From NCBI RefSeq assembly GCF_001693385.1, contig NZ_CP016428.1:7361001-7425000 (forward strand): a stretch of DNA of 64,000 nt, written 5' to 3'. This document shows positions 45,820 through 53,759 of the stretch, one piece after another (position 1 is the first letter of the stretch; each line of letters opens with the position of its first letter). This DNA comes from Bradyrhizobium icense. Lineage in GTDB: Bacteria > Pseudomonadota > Alphaproteobacteria > Rhizobiales > Xanthobacteraceae. The notes below the pieces were generated by a model. That model ran no database searches and was not told where the DNA came from. It was given only the letters and a program-made list of their open reading frames with translations. The translations under genes were made by a program, and so were the position numbers.

Positions 45820-46805
45820 AGGCGGTCTGGTACGAGCGAACCGGGCCGGCACAGGAAGTGCTGGCCTATGGCGAGATGCCGACGCCGGCGGCCGGCCCGG
45901 GCGAAGTGCGGGTACGGCTGGAGGCGTCCGGCGTCAATCCCGCCGATGTCGGCCGGCGTGGCGGCGGCTACCGGCCGATGGAATATCCGCGCGTCATTCC
46001 CAACAGCGACGGCGCGGGAATTATCGATCAGGTCGGCGACGGCGTCACGCGGCTCAGGATTGGCCAACGCGTCTGGCTGTTCAATGGCCAGCGCAACGGC
46101 CGCGCGTTCGGCACCGCGGCTGAATATATTTCGCTCGCCGAACATCTGGTGACGCCGCTGCCGGACAATCTGTCGTTTGCCGAGGGTGCCACGCTGGGCA
46201 TTCCCGCGATGACGGCGTGGTGCTGTCTCTATTGCGACGGGCCGATCGTGGGGCAGACCGTTCTCGTCACCGGCGGCGCCGGTGCGGTCGGGCACTATGC
46301 CGTTCAGCTCGCCAAATGGGGCGGCGCCAAGGTGATCGCGACCGTCAGTTCGGCAGCCAAGGCCGAGCAGGCACGTCTCGCCGGCGCCGATCTCGTCGTC
46401 AACTACAAGGCGGATGACGTCGTCGCAAAGGCGATGTCCTTCACCGGGCAGCGCGGCGTCGGTCGCGTCGTCGACGTCGATTTCGGCGGCAATATCGATA
46501 CCACGCTGAAGCTGATGGGCACTAATTCGACGATTGCGGTCTACGCCACCAACGGCAACCGCACGCCGGTCGTACCAATGCGTGAGCTGATGGAAAAATG
46601 CATCTCGCTGCGCGCGCTCGTGCTGTTTGCGCTGCCGCCGCCGCTGCTCGCGGCAGCACAAGCGGACATCACGAAATGGCTGGCGGCAGGTCCGCGCATC
46701 CACAATGTCGCTGCGCGCTTCGTCCTATCTGACACCGCGCACGCGCATCTGACGGTGGAGAAGGGCGACAAGCTCGGCACCGTCATCGTGGACTGCGCGC
46801 GATAA
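45816..46805 (+). CDS. NADPH:quinone oxidoreductase (zinc-free MDR/zeta-crystallin type)
   Basis: A 329-residue medium-chain reductase. GTG 45816 overlaps the SDR stop (GTGA). The N-terminal GroES-like domain has EVRVRLEASGVNPADVGRR; the nucleotide domain has VLVTGGAGAVGHYAVQLAKWGGA near 143-165, and no structural zinc-binding cysteines are seen. NADPH-dependent reduction of quinones or alpha,beta-unsaturated carbonyls is expected. Co-translation with the modified SDR suggests consecutive steps on one substrate. It converges with the DUF3775 gene, leaving no gap. Confidence 0.88.
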   Translation: MKAVWYERTGPAQEVLAYGEMPTPAAGPGEVRVRLEASGVNPADVGRRGGGYRPMEYPRVIPNSDGAGIIDQVGDGVTRLRIGQRVWLFNGQRNGRAFGTAAEYISLAEHLVTPLPDNLSFAEGATLGIPAMTAWCCLYCDGPIVGQTVLVTGGAGAVGHYAVQLAKWGGAKVIATVSSAAKAEQARLAGADLVVNYKADDVVAKAMSFTGQRGVGRVVDVDFGGNIDTTLKLMGTNSTIAVYATNGNRTPVVPMRELMEKCISLRALVLFALPPPLLAAAQADITKWLAAGPRIHNVAARFVLSDTAHAHLTVEKGDKLGTVIVDCAR

Positions 46806-47219
46806 TCACTGGATCGGCGTGGTGCGGGCCTCGGTCCAGGTGAGGCCGAATTCGTCGAGCCCCTCGGCGAGAAGGTCGCCGAGCATCGGCTCGCCCAGCA
46901 GATAGTGCGCAGTGGGAACGCGGCGGCCTTCGGCGGCCTGCCGCCGCAAGTCCTTCCATTCCTCGATCGTTCCGTCACCGCGGCCGAGCCGCATCAGCGC
47001 GACGAGGTCGACCTGTTCATCCTCGCTCAGCGCATTGATGAAACCGGCGATCTCGCGCGCGACAGCGTCGCACCCGTCGTCCACGAGCACATCGATCATA
47101 TCGTCGTCAATGGCATTGGACCCGGAGTCCGGATCGGATGCCGCTTCCTTGACGTCGAACTGCCGGGCTTTCTCGATCAGAAAGCCGACTTTTTCGGGCG
47201 AAATCGTAAGTTCTGGCAT
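46806..47219 (-). CDS. DUF3775 domain protein
   Basis: A 137-residue protein starting at ATG 47219 with GAGGAA upstream. The N-terminal PELTISPEKVGFLIEKAR and the DDDMIDVLVDDG block, followed by FINALSEDEQVDLVALMRLGRGDG, match DUF3775, a small acidic family of alphaproteobacteria of unknown function. The C-terminal LLGEPMLGDLLAEGLDEFGLTW is also part of the family. It shares a 114-base divergent gap with the first MBL hydrolase. Confidence 0.85.
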   Translation of the reverse strand: MPELTISPEKVGFLIEKARQFDVKEAASDPDSGSNAIDDDMIDVLVDDGCDAVAREIAGFINALSEDEQVDLVALMRLGRGDGTIEEWKDLRRQAAEGRRVPTAHYLLGEPMLGDLLAEGLDEFGLTWTEARTTPIQ

Positions 47220-47333
47220 CGCATGTTCCTCATACGGGCTATGCGATAACGCCGAACGCCGCCGGATGATCCATTGCACCGGAAGAGGGAAACCCGCATC
47301 CTTGCCCGAACCAGAAACGAGAGGGCGCGCCGG

Positions 47334-48186
47334 ATGCACTGGAACGTGGGCAAGGTCAGGATCACGAGGGTGGTCGAAATGGAGACTGTCGGCAGCACCC
47401 GTTTCATCCTTCCGCTCGCGACCAACGAGGAAATCCGGAAACTGCCCTGGCTCATCCCGCAATTTGCGACCGAGGAAGGCCGGCTCAAGATGTCGATCCA
47501 TTCGTTCCTGGTCGAGACTCCCATGCGCCGGATCATCGTCGATACCGGCCTCGGCAACGACAAGCAGGGCCGCAACGTGCCGACCTGGAACAACCGAAAG
47601 GATCCGTTCCTCGACATGCTGACAGCGGCGGGCTTCCCACCCGACAGCATCGATACCGTGCTGTGCACGCACCTGCACGTCGACCATGTCGGCTGGAACA
47701 CGAAACTTGTCGATGGCAACTGGGTGCCGACCTTCGCCAATGCCCGATATGTGTTCGGCAAAGGCGAATATGAGCACTGGCGCGACCACAGCGATGGGCC
47801 GGACAAACGCGCGGTGTTCGACGATTCCGTGAAGCCGATCGCCGACGCCGGCAAAGGCCGATCTCGTTGCCAGCGACGCCAGGCTTGCGGATGAGATTAC
47901 GCTGATCCCGACGCCCGGCCACAGCCCAGGTCATATGAGCATCCATATCAGGTCCGACGGCGAGGAGGGCCTGCTCACCGGCGACGTCGCCCACCATCCG
48001 TGCCAGATGGCCCATCTCGACTGGTCCTCGACCGCCGATTCCGATCCCTGCCAATCGGCCGAAACCCGACGCAAACTGCTTTCGCGCTTCGCCGACACGC
48101 CCACACTGGTGATCGGCGGGCATTTCAGTGCCGGTCACATCAAGCGAGATGGAGATGCGTTCAGGTTCGTGGCGCTGAATCCGTAG
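47334..48186 (+). pseudogene. MBL-fold metallo-hydrolase interrupted by a one-base frameshift
   Basis: Two plus-strand frames (47334-47894 and about 47855-48186) join into one MBL hydrolase of about 283 residues. The join is at GGCAAAGGCC near 47848-47855: removing one A restores ADAGKADLVASDARLADEITLIPTPGHSPGHM. The first part has DTGLGNDKQG and CTHLHVDHVGWNT (HxHxDH); the second has TGDVAHHPCQ and GGHFSAGH. It is similar throughout to the intact gene at 51248, the closest relative in the window. The stop codon lies inside repeat B copy 2. Otherwise the coding pattern is intact, so the indel is recent or is a sequencing error in an A-run. Confidence 0.8.
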
Positions 48187-48304
48187 GGTGGGCAACGCCA
48201 ACGGTCGCGCGAATGCAGGCCCGATGACAGGCTCCGCGTGCCCACCAATATTCCCGCTGACGATAGATGGTGGGCACGGCGCAAAGCGCCTTTGCCCACC
48301 CTAC
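48183..48304. repeat. Intergenic palindromic repeat, family B, copy 2
   Basis: A 122-base copy of the element at 44719-44841, with 13-base inverted ends (GTAGGGTGGGCAA, TTGCCCACCCTAC). CCCGATGACAGGCTCCGC and TGGTGGGCACGGCGC are conserved, while the interior differs by small changes. Its left edge supplies the stop codon of the frameshifted MBL gene. Confidence 0.9.
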
Positions 48305-48412
48305 CCTGCGCTTTCGGCAGTTGAATTTCCTGCGCCGCTGTTCCAAGAAGGCGTCTGAAGTTTACGGAAATTCCCCCGAAATCCTCAAAAAAACCCTCAG
48401 GGAGCGATAAAA

Positions 48413-49255
48413 ATGAAGCTTGTTCGTTACGGCGCCAAGGGTGCGGAAAAGCCCGGCCTGATCGATAAATCCGGCCAGTTGCGCGATCTTTCCGCCCACG
48501 TCAGGGATCTCGACGGGGATGCCTATGCGCCGGCCTCGCTGGTCAAGCTGGCGGCGCTGGATACCTCCAAGCTTCCCGCCGTCGACGGCAAGCAGCGCTT
48601 CGGCGCGCCGGTCACCGGCATCTCGAAATTCGTCGCAATTGGCCTGAACTACAGCGATCACGCCAAGGAGACGGGATCGCCGATCCCGACCGAGCCGATC
48701 TTCTTCCTGAAGGCCAACACCGCGCTCTCCGGCCCGAACGATGCGGTCGAGAAGCCGCGCGGCTCGACCAAGCTCGACTGGGAAGTCGAAATCGCCGCCA
48801 TCATCGGCACACGCGCCAAATATGTCTCAGAGGCCGACGCGCTCAACCACGTCGCCGGCTACTGCATCTGCAACGACGTCTCCGAGCGTAACTTTCAGAT
48901 CGAGCGGCTCGGTCAGTGGACCAAAGGCAAATCGCACGACACGTTCGGCCCCGTTGGCCCCTGGCTGGTCACCAAGGACGAAATCCCCGACGTGCAGAAG
49001 CTGTCGATGTGGCTCGACGTCAACGGCAAGCGCTGCCAGACTGGAACGACCTCGACCATGATCTTCTCGATGGCGAAGTGCATTTCCTATGTCTCGCAGT
49101 TCATGACACTGCTGCCCGGCGACATCGTCACCACCGGCACCCCGCCCGGCGTCGGCCTCGGCATGAAGCCGCCGAGCTTCCTCAATGTCGGCGACGTCGT
49201 TACGCTCGGCATCGAAGGCCTCGGCGAGCAGCGCCAGGAAATTGTCGAGGCCTAG
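48413..49255 (+). CDS. Fumarylacetoacetate hydrolase family protein
   Basis: A 280-residue FAH-fold enzyme. ATG 48413 has GGGAG upstream. FVAIGLNYSDHAKETG near 75, then IFFLKANTALSGPND and GSTKLDWEVEIAAIIG with the metal-binding Glu pair, and GPVGPWLVTKDEIPD. TGTPPGVGLGMKPP near the end is the family's turn. Members include 2-keto-3-deoxy-sugar dehydratases, ureidoglycolate lyase and acylpyruvases, so the reaction is hydrolysis or hydration of a 2-oxo-4-ene or 1,3-dioxo acid. A GST and an enoyl-CoA hydratase further down fit a ring-cleavage or fatty-type catabolic route, but the pathway is not fixed. Confidence 0.9.
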   Translation: MKLVRYGAKGAEKPGLIDKSGQLRDLSAHVRDLDGDAYAPASLVKLAALDTSKLPAVDGKQRFGAPVTGISKFVAIGLNYSDHAKETGSPIPTEPIFFLKANTALSGPNDAVEKPRGSTKLDWEVEIAAIIGTRAKYVSEADALNHVAGYCICNDVSERNFQIERLGQWTKGKSHDTFGPVGPWLVTKDEIPDVQKLSMWLDVNGKRCQTGTTSTMIFSMAKCISYVSQFMTLLPGDIVTTGTPPGVGLGMKPPSFLNVGDVVTLGIEGLGEQRQEIVEA

Positions 49256-49256
49256 C

Positions 49257-49364
49257 TGTCATACCCCGCGAATGCGGGTATCCAGTACGCCGCGGCCCTC
49301 GTGAGAAAACCGAACCGCCGCGGCGTACTGGATCATCCGCCTTCGCGGATGATGACGTCGAGTG
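49257..49364. repeat. Intergenic palindromic repeat, family C
   Basis: Perfect 16-base inverted arms ATCCAGTACGCCGCGG (49280-49295) and CCGCGGCGTACTGGAT (49318-49333) flank 22 bases. Outside each arm is a further small hairpin (CCGCGAATGCGG; ATCCGCCTTCGCGGAT), giving a three-hairpin cruciform. It fills most of the gap between the FAH and GST genes and encodes nothing visible. No second copy is in the window. Confidence 0.85.
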
Positions 49365-49415
49365 GTCGTCATGACCGCGCATAACAAGAAGAAACCTTCA
49401 GGGGAAGCTCCCAGC

Positions 49416-50030
49416 ATGAAACTCACCTTCTCTCCCGCCTCGCCATTCGCCCGAAAAGTCCGCATCGCCGCGATCGAGACCGGCCTGATCGACAAGATTG
49501 AATTCACCCCGGCCACCGTCGCGCCGGGTCAGCCGAACGAGGAATATTCGAAGATCACGCCGCTGAAAAAGCTGCCAGTGCTGATCCTCGACAATGGCGA
49601 CGTCATTCTCGATTCCTATGTCATCGTGGAGTACCTCGACGAGCTCGCCGGCGGCGGAAAGCTGATCCCCGCATCCGGACCTGAGCGATGGAAGGTGAAG
49701 AGCGACCATTCCCTGCTGCAGGGCATGCTCGATTCCATGCTGCTGTGCCGCTACGAGAAAATGGTGCGGCCGGAAGGGCTGCGCTGGGACGCCTGGCACG
49801 ACGACCATTGGAGCAGGGCTTGGGCCGGCATGGCGCGGTTCGAGAACAGGCCCGACGTGCTGTCCGGGCCGTTCAACATTGCGCAGATCGGCCTTGTTTG
49901 CGTGCTCGGCTACGCCGATTTCCGCTTTGCCGATTGCGGCTGGCGCAGGGCCTATCCGAAGCTCGACGCGTTCCACCAGAGGATGATGGATCGGCCGTCG
50001 GTGAAGATCTCGGTGCCCCCGCCGGCGTAA
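49416..50030 (+). CDS. Glutathione S-transferase family protein
   Basis: A 204-residue GST. ATG 49416 has AGGGGAAG upstream; earlier in-frame starts enter repeat C. N-terminal thioredoxin-like domain: LTFSPASPFARKVRIAAIETGL with the catalytic Ser region, ITPLKKLPVLILDNGDVILDSYVIVEYLDE (split) carrying the cis-Pro and the glutathione-gamma-Glu site DS. C-terminal all-alpha domain from about residue 85. It is followed 21 bases later by the serine hydrolase and then two more closely spaced genes, forming an operon. Likely conjugation or isomerisation of an electrophilic intermediate. Confidence 0.9.
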   Translation: MKLTFSPASPFARKVRIAAIETGLIDKIEFTPATVAPGQPNEEYSKITPLKKLPVLILDNGDVILDSYVIVEYLDELAGGGKLIPASGPERWKVKSDHSLLQGMLDSMLLCRYEKMVRPEGLRWDAWHDDHWSRAWAGMARFENRPDVLSGPFNIAQIGLVCVLGYADFRFADCGWRRAYPKLDAFHQRMMDRPSVKISVPPPA

Positions 50031-50051
50031 CCACACAACGGAGACGGCAGC

Positions 50052-51248
50052 ATGCGCGAGGTTGGCAGAAAATTCCGGCACCTCGGCTTCGCTGCCGTTG
50101 TCGCGCTCGCCACATCGGGCGCATCTGCCCAGCCACGGGAATTCTCCACCGGCCAGCGCAATCTCGCCTGCGGCAGTCCGGCTTCCATCGGCGACGGCTG
50201 GCCGACTGCGACGCCGGAAAGTGTCGGCCTCGATGGCCCGCGTCTGTGTGGCATCGCCGCACGGCTCGTCGCCACCAATGCCAATGTGCATGCCGTGGTG
50301 ATCGTCCGCCGCGGCAAGCTGGTGTTCGAGCAGTATTTCCCGGGTTATGACGAGCCGTGGGGATTGGGCGGCGGACGGCGCGATTTCGACGCGACCACCA
50401 AGCACGACATGCGGTCGGTTTCGAAAAGCGTGATCTCGCTACTCGTAGGGATCGCGATAGATCGCGACCTGATCAAGAACGCCGACGAACCCGTGGTCAA
50501 ATTCTTCCCGGATTATTCGGCGGTGAAATCGCCGGGTTGGGACAACATCACGCTTCGCCATCTGCTGACGATGTCGTCGGGAATTCAGTGGGACGAGAAC
50601 CGCGCCTGGAAAGATCCAGCGAATGACGAGCCGCATCTCGGCAGTGACGACGATCCGTTCCGCTATGTGCTGTCGAAGCCGATCGCGACGCCTCCGGACA
50701 CGATGTGGAATTACAATGGCGGCGGAACGGAACTTCTCGGAAACATCCTCGAGCGCGTGTCGGGCAAATCGCTGGACGAGTTCGCGCGCGAGGCACTGTT
50801 CGCGCCGCTTGGCATCTCGGACTGGGAATGGATGAAGTACCGGAACGAGCATATCGCCTCGGCCGCCGGTCTGCGCCTTCGCCCGCGCGATGCCGCAAAA
50901 ATCGGCCAGCTCGTGCTCAACAAGGGGGCGCGGGCCGGCCGGCAGATCGTTTCGGCCAAATGGGTCGAACAATCGATCACGCCGCGCTTTCAGGCGATCG
51001 GCTATTTCGGTGGCCTGTTCTATTACGGCCAGCAATGGTGGATGGGCCGCACCTTGACGGGCGACAAGGATGTGAAGTGGATTGCCGCCGTGGGCCTCGG
51101 GGGTCAGCGGATCTTCATTGTTCCCGAGCTCGATCTCGTCGTCGTGACCACATCTGGACTTTATAGCAGCCCGCGCCAGGGTCAGGCAGCGCTCGACATC
51201 CTTGCCAACTTCATCATTCCGTCTGTCCGGGACAACAACGCGCGCTAA
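50052..51248 (+). CDS. Serine hydrolase, beta-lactamase class C/EstB-like (secreted)
   Basis: A 398-residue protein with an N-terminal signal (HLGFAAVVALATSGASAQP, cleavage near 27). Serine nucleophile about 122 in MRSVSKSVIS gives the SxxK motif; WNYNGGGTELLG supplies the Tyr-x-Asn equivalent. No KTG box is obvious; GLGGQRIFIVPELDLVVV near the end takes its place. This is the family of penicillin-binding-protein-like esterases and 6-aminohexanoate-dimer hydrolases. Substrate unknown. ATG 50052 has GGAG upstream; the stop overlaps the next ATG by one base. Confidence 0.85.
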   Translation: MREVGRKFRHLGFAAVVALATSGASAQPREFSTGQRNLACGSPASIGDGWPTATPESVGLDGPRLCGIAARLVATNANVHAVVIVRRGKLVFEQYFPGYDEPWGLGGGRRDFDATTKHDMRSVSKSVISLLVGIAIDRDLIKNADEPVVKFFPDYSAVKSPGWDNITLRHLLTMSSGIQWDENRAWKDPANDEPHLGSDDDPFRYVLSKPIATPPDTMWNYNGGGTELLGNILERVSGKSLDEFAREALFAPLGISDWEWMKYRNEHIASAAGLRLRPRDAAKIGQLVLNKGARAGRQIVSAKWVEQSITPRFQAIGYFGGLFYYGQQWWMGRTLTGDKDVKWIAAVGLGGQRIFIVPELDLVVVTTSGLYSSPRQGQAALDILANFIIPSVRDNNAR

Positions 51249-52132
51249 TGCAGCAGGTAAACATGAGCCTTAAATTCACCGTCGGCGACCTCACCATTCA
51301 TCGCATCATCGAGCAGGAGACCACTTTCCTGCCGGCGCTCGAGCTGCTGCCGGGCCTCACGCCGGAAGTTCTCGCGGAGAACCGCGCCTGGATGCAAAAG
51401 GCCGGCGCGCTCGACGACAAGGATGTGCTGATGCTGTGCTTCCAGTCTTACGTCGTGAAAACGCCGCACCACACCATCCTGATCGATAGCTGCATCGGCA
51501 ACGACAAACCGCGGCCGCAGCGTCCGAAATGGAACATGAAAACCGACGACACCTATATGCGCGGCCTCGCCGCGGCCGGCTTCTCCGTCGAAGACATCGA
51601 CTACGTCATGTGCACGCATCTGCACGTCGATCATGTCGGCTGGAACACGCGGCTCGACAACGGCCGCTGGATACCGACCTTCCCCAAGGCGCGCTACGTG
51701 TTCGACAAGACCGAATTCGACTACTGGACCGAGACGCACGCGAAAACGCCGGTGCCGCCGTTTGGCGACAGCGTGCTGCCGGTCGTCGAGGCGAAGCAGG
51801 CCGAAATCGTCCGCAGCGATTACGCGATCGGCGACCACACCCGCATCCTGCCGACGCCGGGCCATACGCCCGGCCATGTCGCCTTCAGCTTCGGCCGGGC
51901 TAAGGATGACGCGGTATTCTCGGGCGACCTGATGCATTCGCCGCTACAGACGCGCTATCCGGAATTGTCCGTCAAGTTCGACGTCGACCAGGCGCAGGCC
52001 GCGAAAACGCGGCGCGGCTTCCTGGAACGCTACTGCGACACCAATACGCTGTGTTGCACCGCGCATTTCCCCTCGCCTTCGGTCGGCAAGATTCGGCGCG
52101 CCGGCAGCGGATTTACCTGCGAGGCGATATGA
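51248..52132 (+). CDS. MBL-fold metallo-hydrolase (intact paralogue)
   Basis: A 294-residue hydrolase. ATG 51248 overlaps the preceding stop by one base; ATG 51263 has a better AGG ribosome site and is an alternative. The binuclear metal site is complete: CTHLHVDHVGWNT (HxHxDH), PTPGHTPGHVAF, FSGDLMHSPLQ and the C-terminal CTAHFPSPSVGKI His. Like AHL lactonases and related esterases it should open lactones or hydrolyse esters. It is closely related to the frameshifted copy at 47334. The next gene overlaps by four bases (ATGA). Confidence 0.9.
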   Translation: MQQVNMSLKFTVGDLTIHRIIEQETTFLPALELLPGLTPEVLAENRAWMQKAGALDDKDVLMLCFQSYVVKTPHHTILIDSCIGNDKPRPQRPKWNMKTDDTYMRGLAAAGFSVEDIDYVMCTHLHVDHVGWNTRLDNGRWIPTFPKARYVFDKTEFDYWTETHAKTPVPPFGDSVLPVVEAKQAEIVRSDYAIGDHTRILPTPGHTPGHVAFSFGRAKDDAVFSGDLMHSPLQTRYPELSVKFDVDQAQAAKTRRGFLERYCDTNTLCCTAHFPSPSVGKIRRAGSGFTCEAI

Positions 52133-52932
52133 GTTCGAACCTATCAGCCTTCGAGACGCTGTCGATCGAGCCGATCGACGAGCATGTCGCACTCGTCCGG
52201 CTGAATCGGCCGGATGCCGCCAACGCGCTCAATACCCAGATGGGCCGCGACCTCGTGCACTATTTCGAAGACCTCGCGCTCGATCCCAAGCGCCTGCGCT
52301 GCGTCGTGCTGACCGGCGCCGGCGACAAGGCGTTCTGCGCCGGCGGCGATCTGAAGGAACGCCGTGGCATGACCGACGAGGCGTGGACACGCCAGCACGT
52401 CATCTTCGAGCGAATGGTGCGGGCGCTGATCGACTGCCCCGTGCCGATCATCGGCGCCGTCAATGGCGCGGCGTATGGCGGCGGCTGCGAGATCGCTGGC
52501 TGTTGCGATTTCCTTTACGCCGCGGACAGCGCGCGCTTCGCGCTGACCGAAGTCACGCTCGGCATCATGCCGGGTGGCGGCGGTACGCAAACCCTGCCGC
52601 GCGCCGTCGGCGAGCGCCGCGCCAAGGAGCTGATCCTGACGGGTAAGCCGTTTACCTCGGCGGAAGCACGTGAATGGGGTTTTGCGAACGAAGTCTTTCC
52701 GCTCGCCGAACTATTGCCGGCGGCGCTGGCCACCGCCTCGCGCATTGCGCGCAACGCGCCGATCTCCGTCCGGCAGGCAAAGCTCTCGATCCACCGCGGC
52801 CTGCAATTGTCCCTGCGGGACGGCCTCGCGCTCGAGATCGAGGCCTATAACCGCATGGTGCCGACGGAGGATCGCCGCGAGGGCGTGCTGGCCTTCAACG
52901 AGAAGCGAACGCCCAATTTCAAGGGCCGGTGA
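52129..52932 (+). CDS. Enoyl-CoA hydratase/isomerase family protein
   Basis: A 267-residue crotonase-fold protein starting in an ATGA overlap with the MBL gene. Oxyanion-hole motifs FCAGGDLKERRGM near 64 and GAAYGGGCEIAGCCDF near 108, and the catalytic-side ALTEVTLGIMPGGGGTQTLP near 135 (Glu present). A single Glu is seen where hydratases carry two. It adds water to, or isomerises, a 2-enoyl-CoA. As the last gene of GST-hydrolase-MBL-hydratase it suggests beta-oxidation-like degradation of a lactone or ester-derived acid. A family A repeat follows immediately. Confidence 0.92.
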   Translation: MSSNLSAFETLSIEPIDEHVALVRLNRPDAANALNTQMGRDLVHYFEDLALDPKRLRCVVLTGAGDKAFCAGGDLKERRGMTDEAWTRQHVIFERMVRALIDCPVPIIGAVNGAAYGGGCEIAGCCDFLYAADSARFALTEVTLGIMPGGGGTQTLPRAVGERRAKELILTGKPFTSAEAREWGFANEVFPLAELLPAALATASRIARNAPISVRQAKLSIHRGLQLSLRDGLALEIEAYNRMVPTEDRREGVLAFNEKRTPNFKGR

Positions 52933-52938
52933 ACTCAT

Positions 52939-53026
52939 AGCGTTTTCAAGCGAAGTGGGTACCGGTTCGCGTAAAGAAAACGCGTCAAACAAGAAGGCTT
53001 CGGTTCTGATTCAATCAGAACCGAAG
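52939..53026 (+). repeat. Intergenic palindromic repeat, family A, copy 2
   Basis: An 88-base copy of the element at 9692-9795, in opposite orientation. It contains AGCGAAGTGG, ACCGGTTCGCGT, AAAGAAAACGCGTCAAA and a 14-bp perfect hairpin at 52998-53026 (CTTCGGTTCTGATT, one-base loop, complement). It lies between the convergent enoyl-CoA hydratase and ogt genes and may end transcription from both. Confidence 0.88.
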
Positions 53027-53029
53027 CAC

Positions 53030-53572
53030 TCAATCGAACAGGCTCGGCGTGTGGTTCACCGCCGCGCCTTCGATCGCCAGCATCTTCAGCTTCGTCACCA
53101 CCCCACCATTGGCGGAGAAGCCGCCGGGCTTGTTGCCCGCCGCCAGCACGCGGTGGCACGGCACCACGATCGGACAGGGGTTGCGCCCCAGCGCCTGGCC
53201 GACATCGCGCGACAGTTCCACGCCGCCGAGTTTTTTGGCGATATCGCCATAGGTCATAGTCTTGCCCGGCGGTATCGTACGCGCGATGTCGTAGACGCCG
53301 CGGTTGAATTCGGGAACGCCGTCGAGATCGAGCACGACATCGGCGAGGTCGTTCGGCTTGCCTTCGAGCAACTCGACGATGCCGTCGATCGCGGCCTGCA
53401 CCTTTGGCGGCGGCGGCGCCTCGATCAGATCGCCATGGCGCTGCTGCAGGCGAGTGCGGGTCTTCTTCTCGTCGCCCATCGGCAATTGCACCGAGGTAAT
53501 GCCGCGCTCGCCCCAGACGATGCCACAGCGGCCGATCGCAGTGTCAAATATCGTAAAATGGTGCCCGGTCAT
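53030..53572 (-). CDS. ogt: Methylated-DNA--protein-cysteine S-methyltransferase
   Basis: A 180-residue suicide repair protein that removes O6-methyl groups from guanine. ATG 53572 has GGAG six bases upstream; an ATG 12 bases earlier is possible. The acceptor cysteine is 139 in NPCPIVVPCHRVL, followed by GGFSANGGVVTKLKMLAIEG; FNRGVYDIARTIPPGKTMTYGD is the DNA-contact region. Length and layout fit Ogt rather than a fused Ada. It is monocistronic, convergent with the enoyl-CoA hydratase across a family A repeat. Confidence 0.95.
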   Translation of the reverse strand: MTGHHFTIFDTAIGRCGIVWGERGITSVQLPMGDEKKTRTRLQQRHGDLIEAPPPPKVQAAIDGIVELLEGKPNDLADVVLDLDGVPEFNRGVYDIARTIPPGKTMTYGDIAKKLGGVELSRDVGQALGRNPCPIVVPCHRVLAAGNKPGGFSANGGVVTKLKMLAIEGAAVNHTPSLFD

Positions 53573-53759
53573 GACTGGCTCCATAATTTCCTGTTCAGTG
53601 CCACCCAGCTTCGCATCTCGAGCCAAATCTAGGCTTGGAGATTATTGCTATCCACCCGAATCCCGGGGGAACTTGACGGCATGAACAACTTCCGCTGATC
53701 TGGGGCCCCCGCCTACGGCCTTCAATGGCCTAAGCCCCTTTCATCCCGCACGAGACCGC
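53573..53759. promoter_or_regulatory. Divergent promoter region, ogt / first alpha/beta hydrolase
   Basis: A 187-base gap between start codons on opposite strands. No strong promoter boxes were picked by eye; GGGGCCCCCGCC and GGCCTTCAATGGCC near 53700-53730 are local GC-rich palindromes. No gene is seen. Confidence 0.35.
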
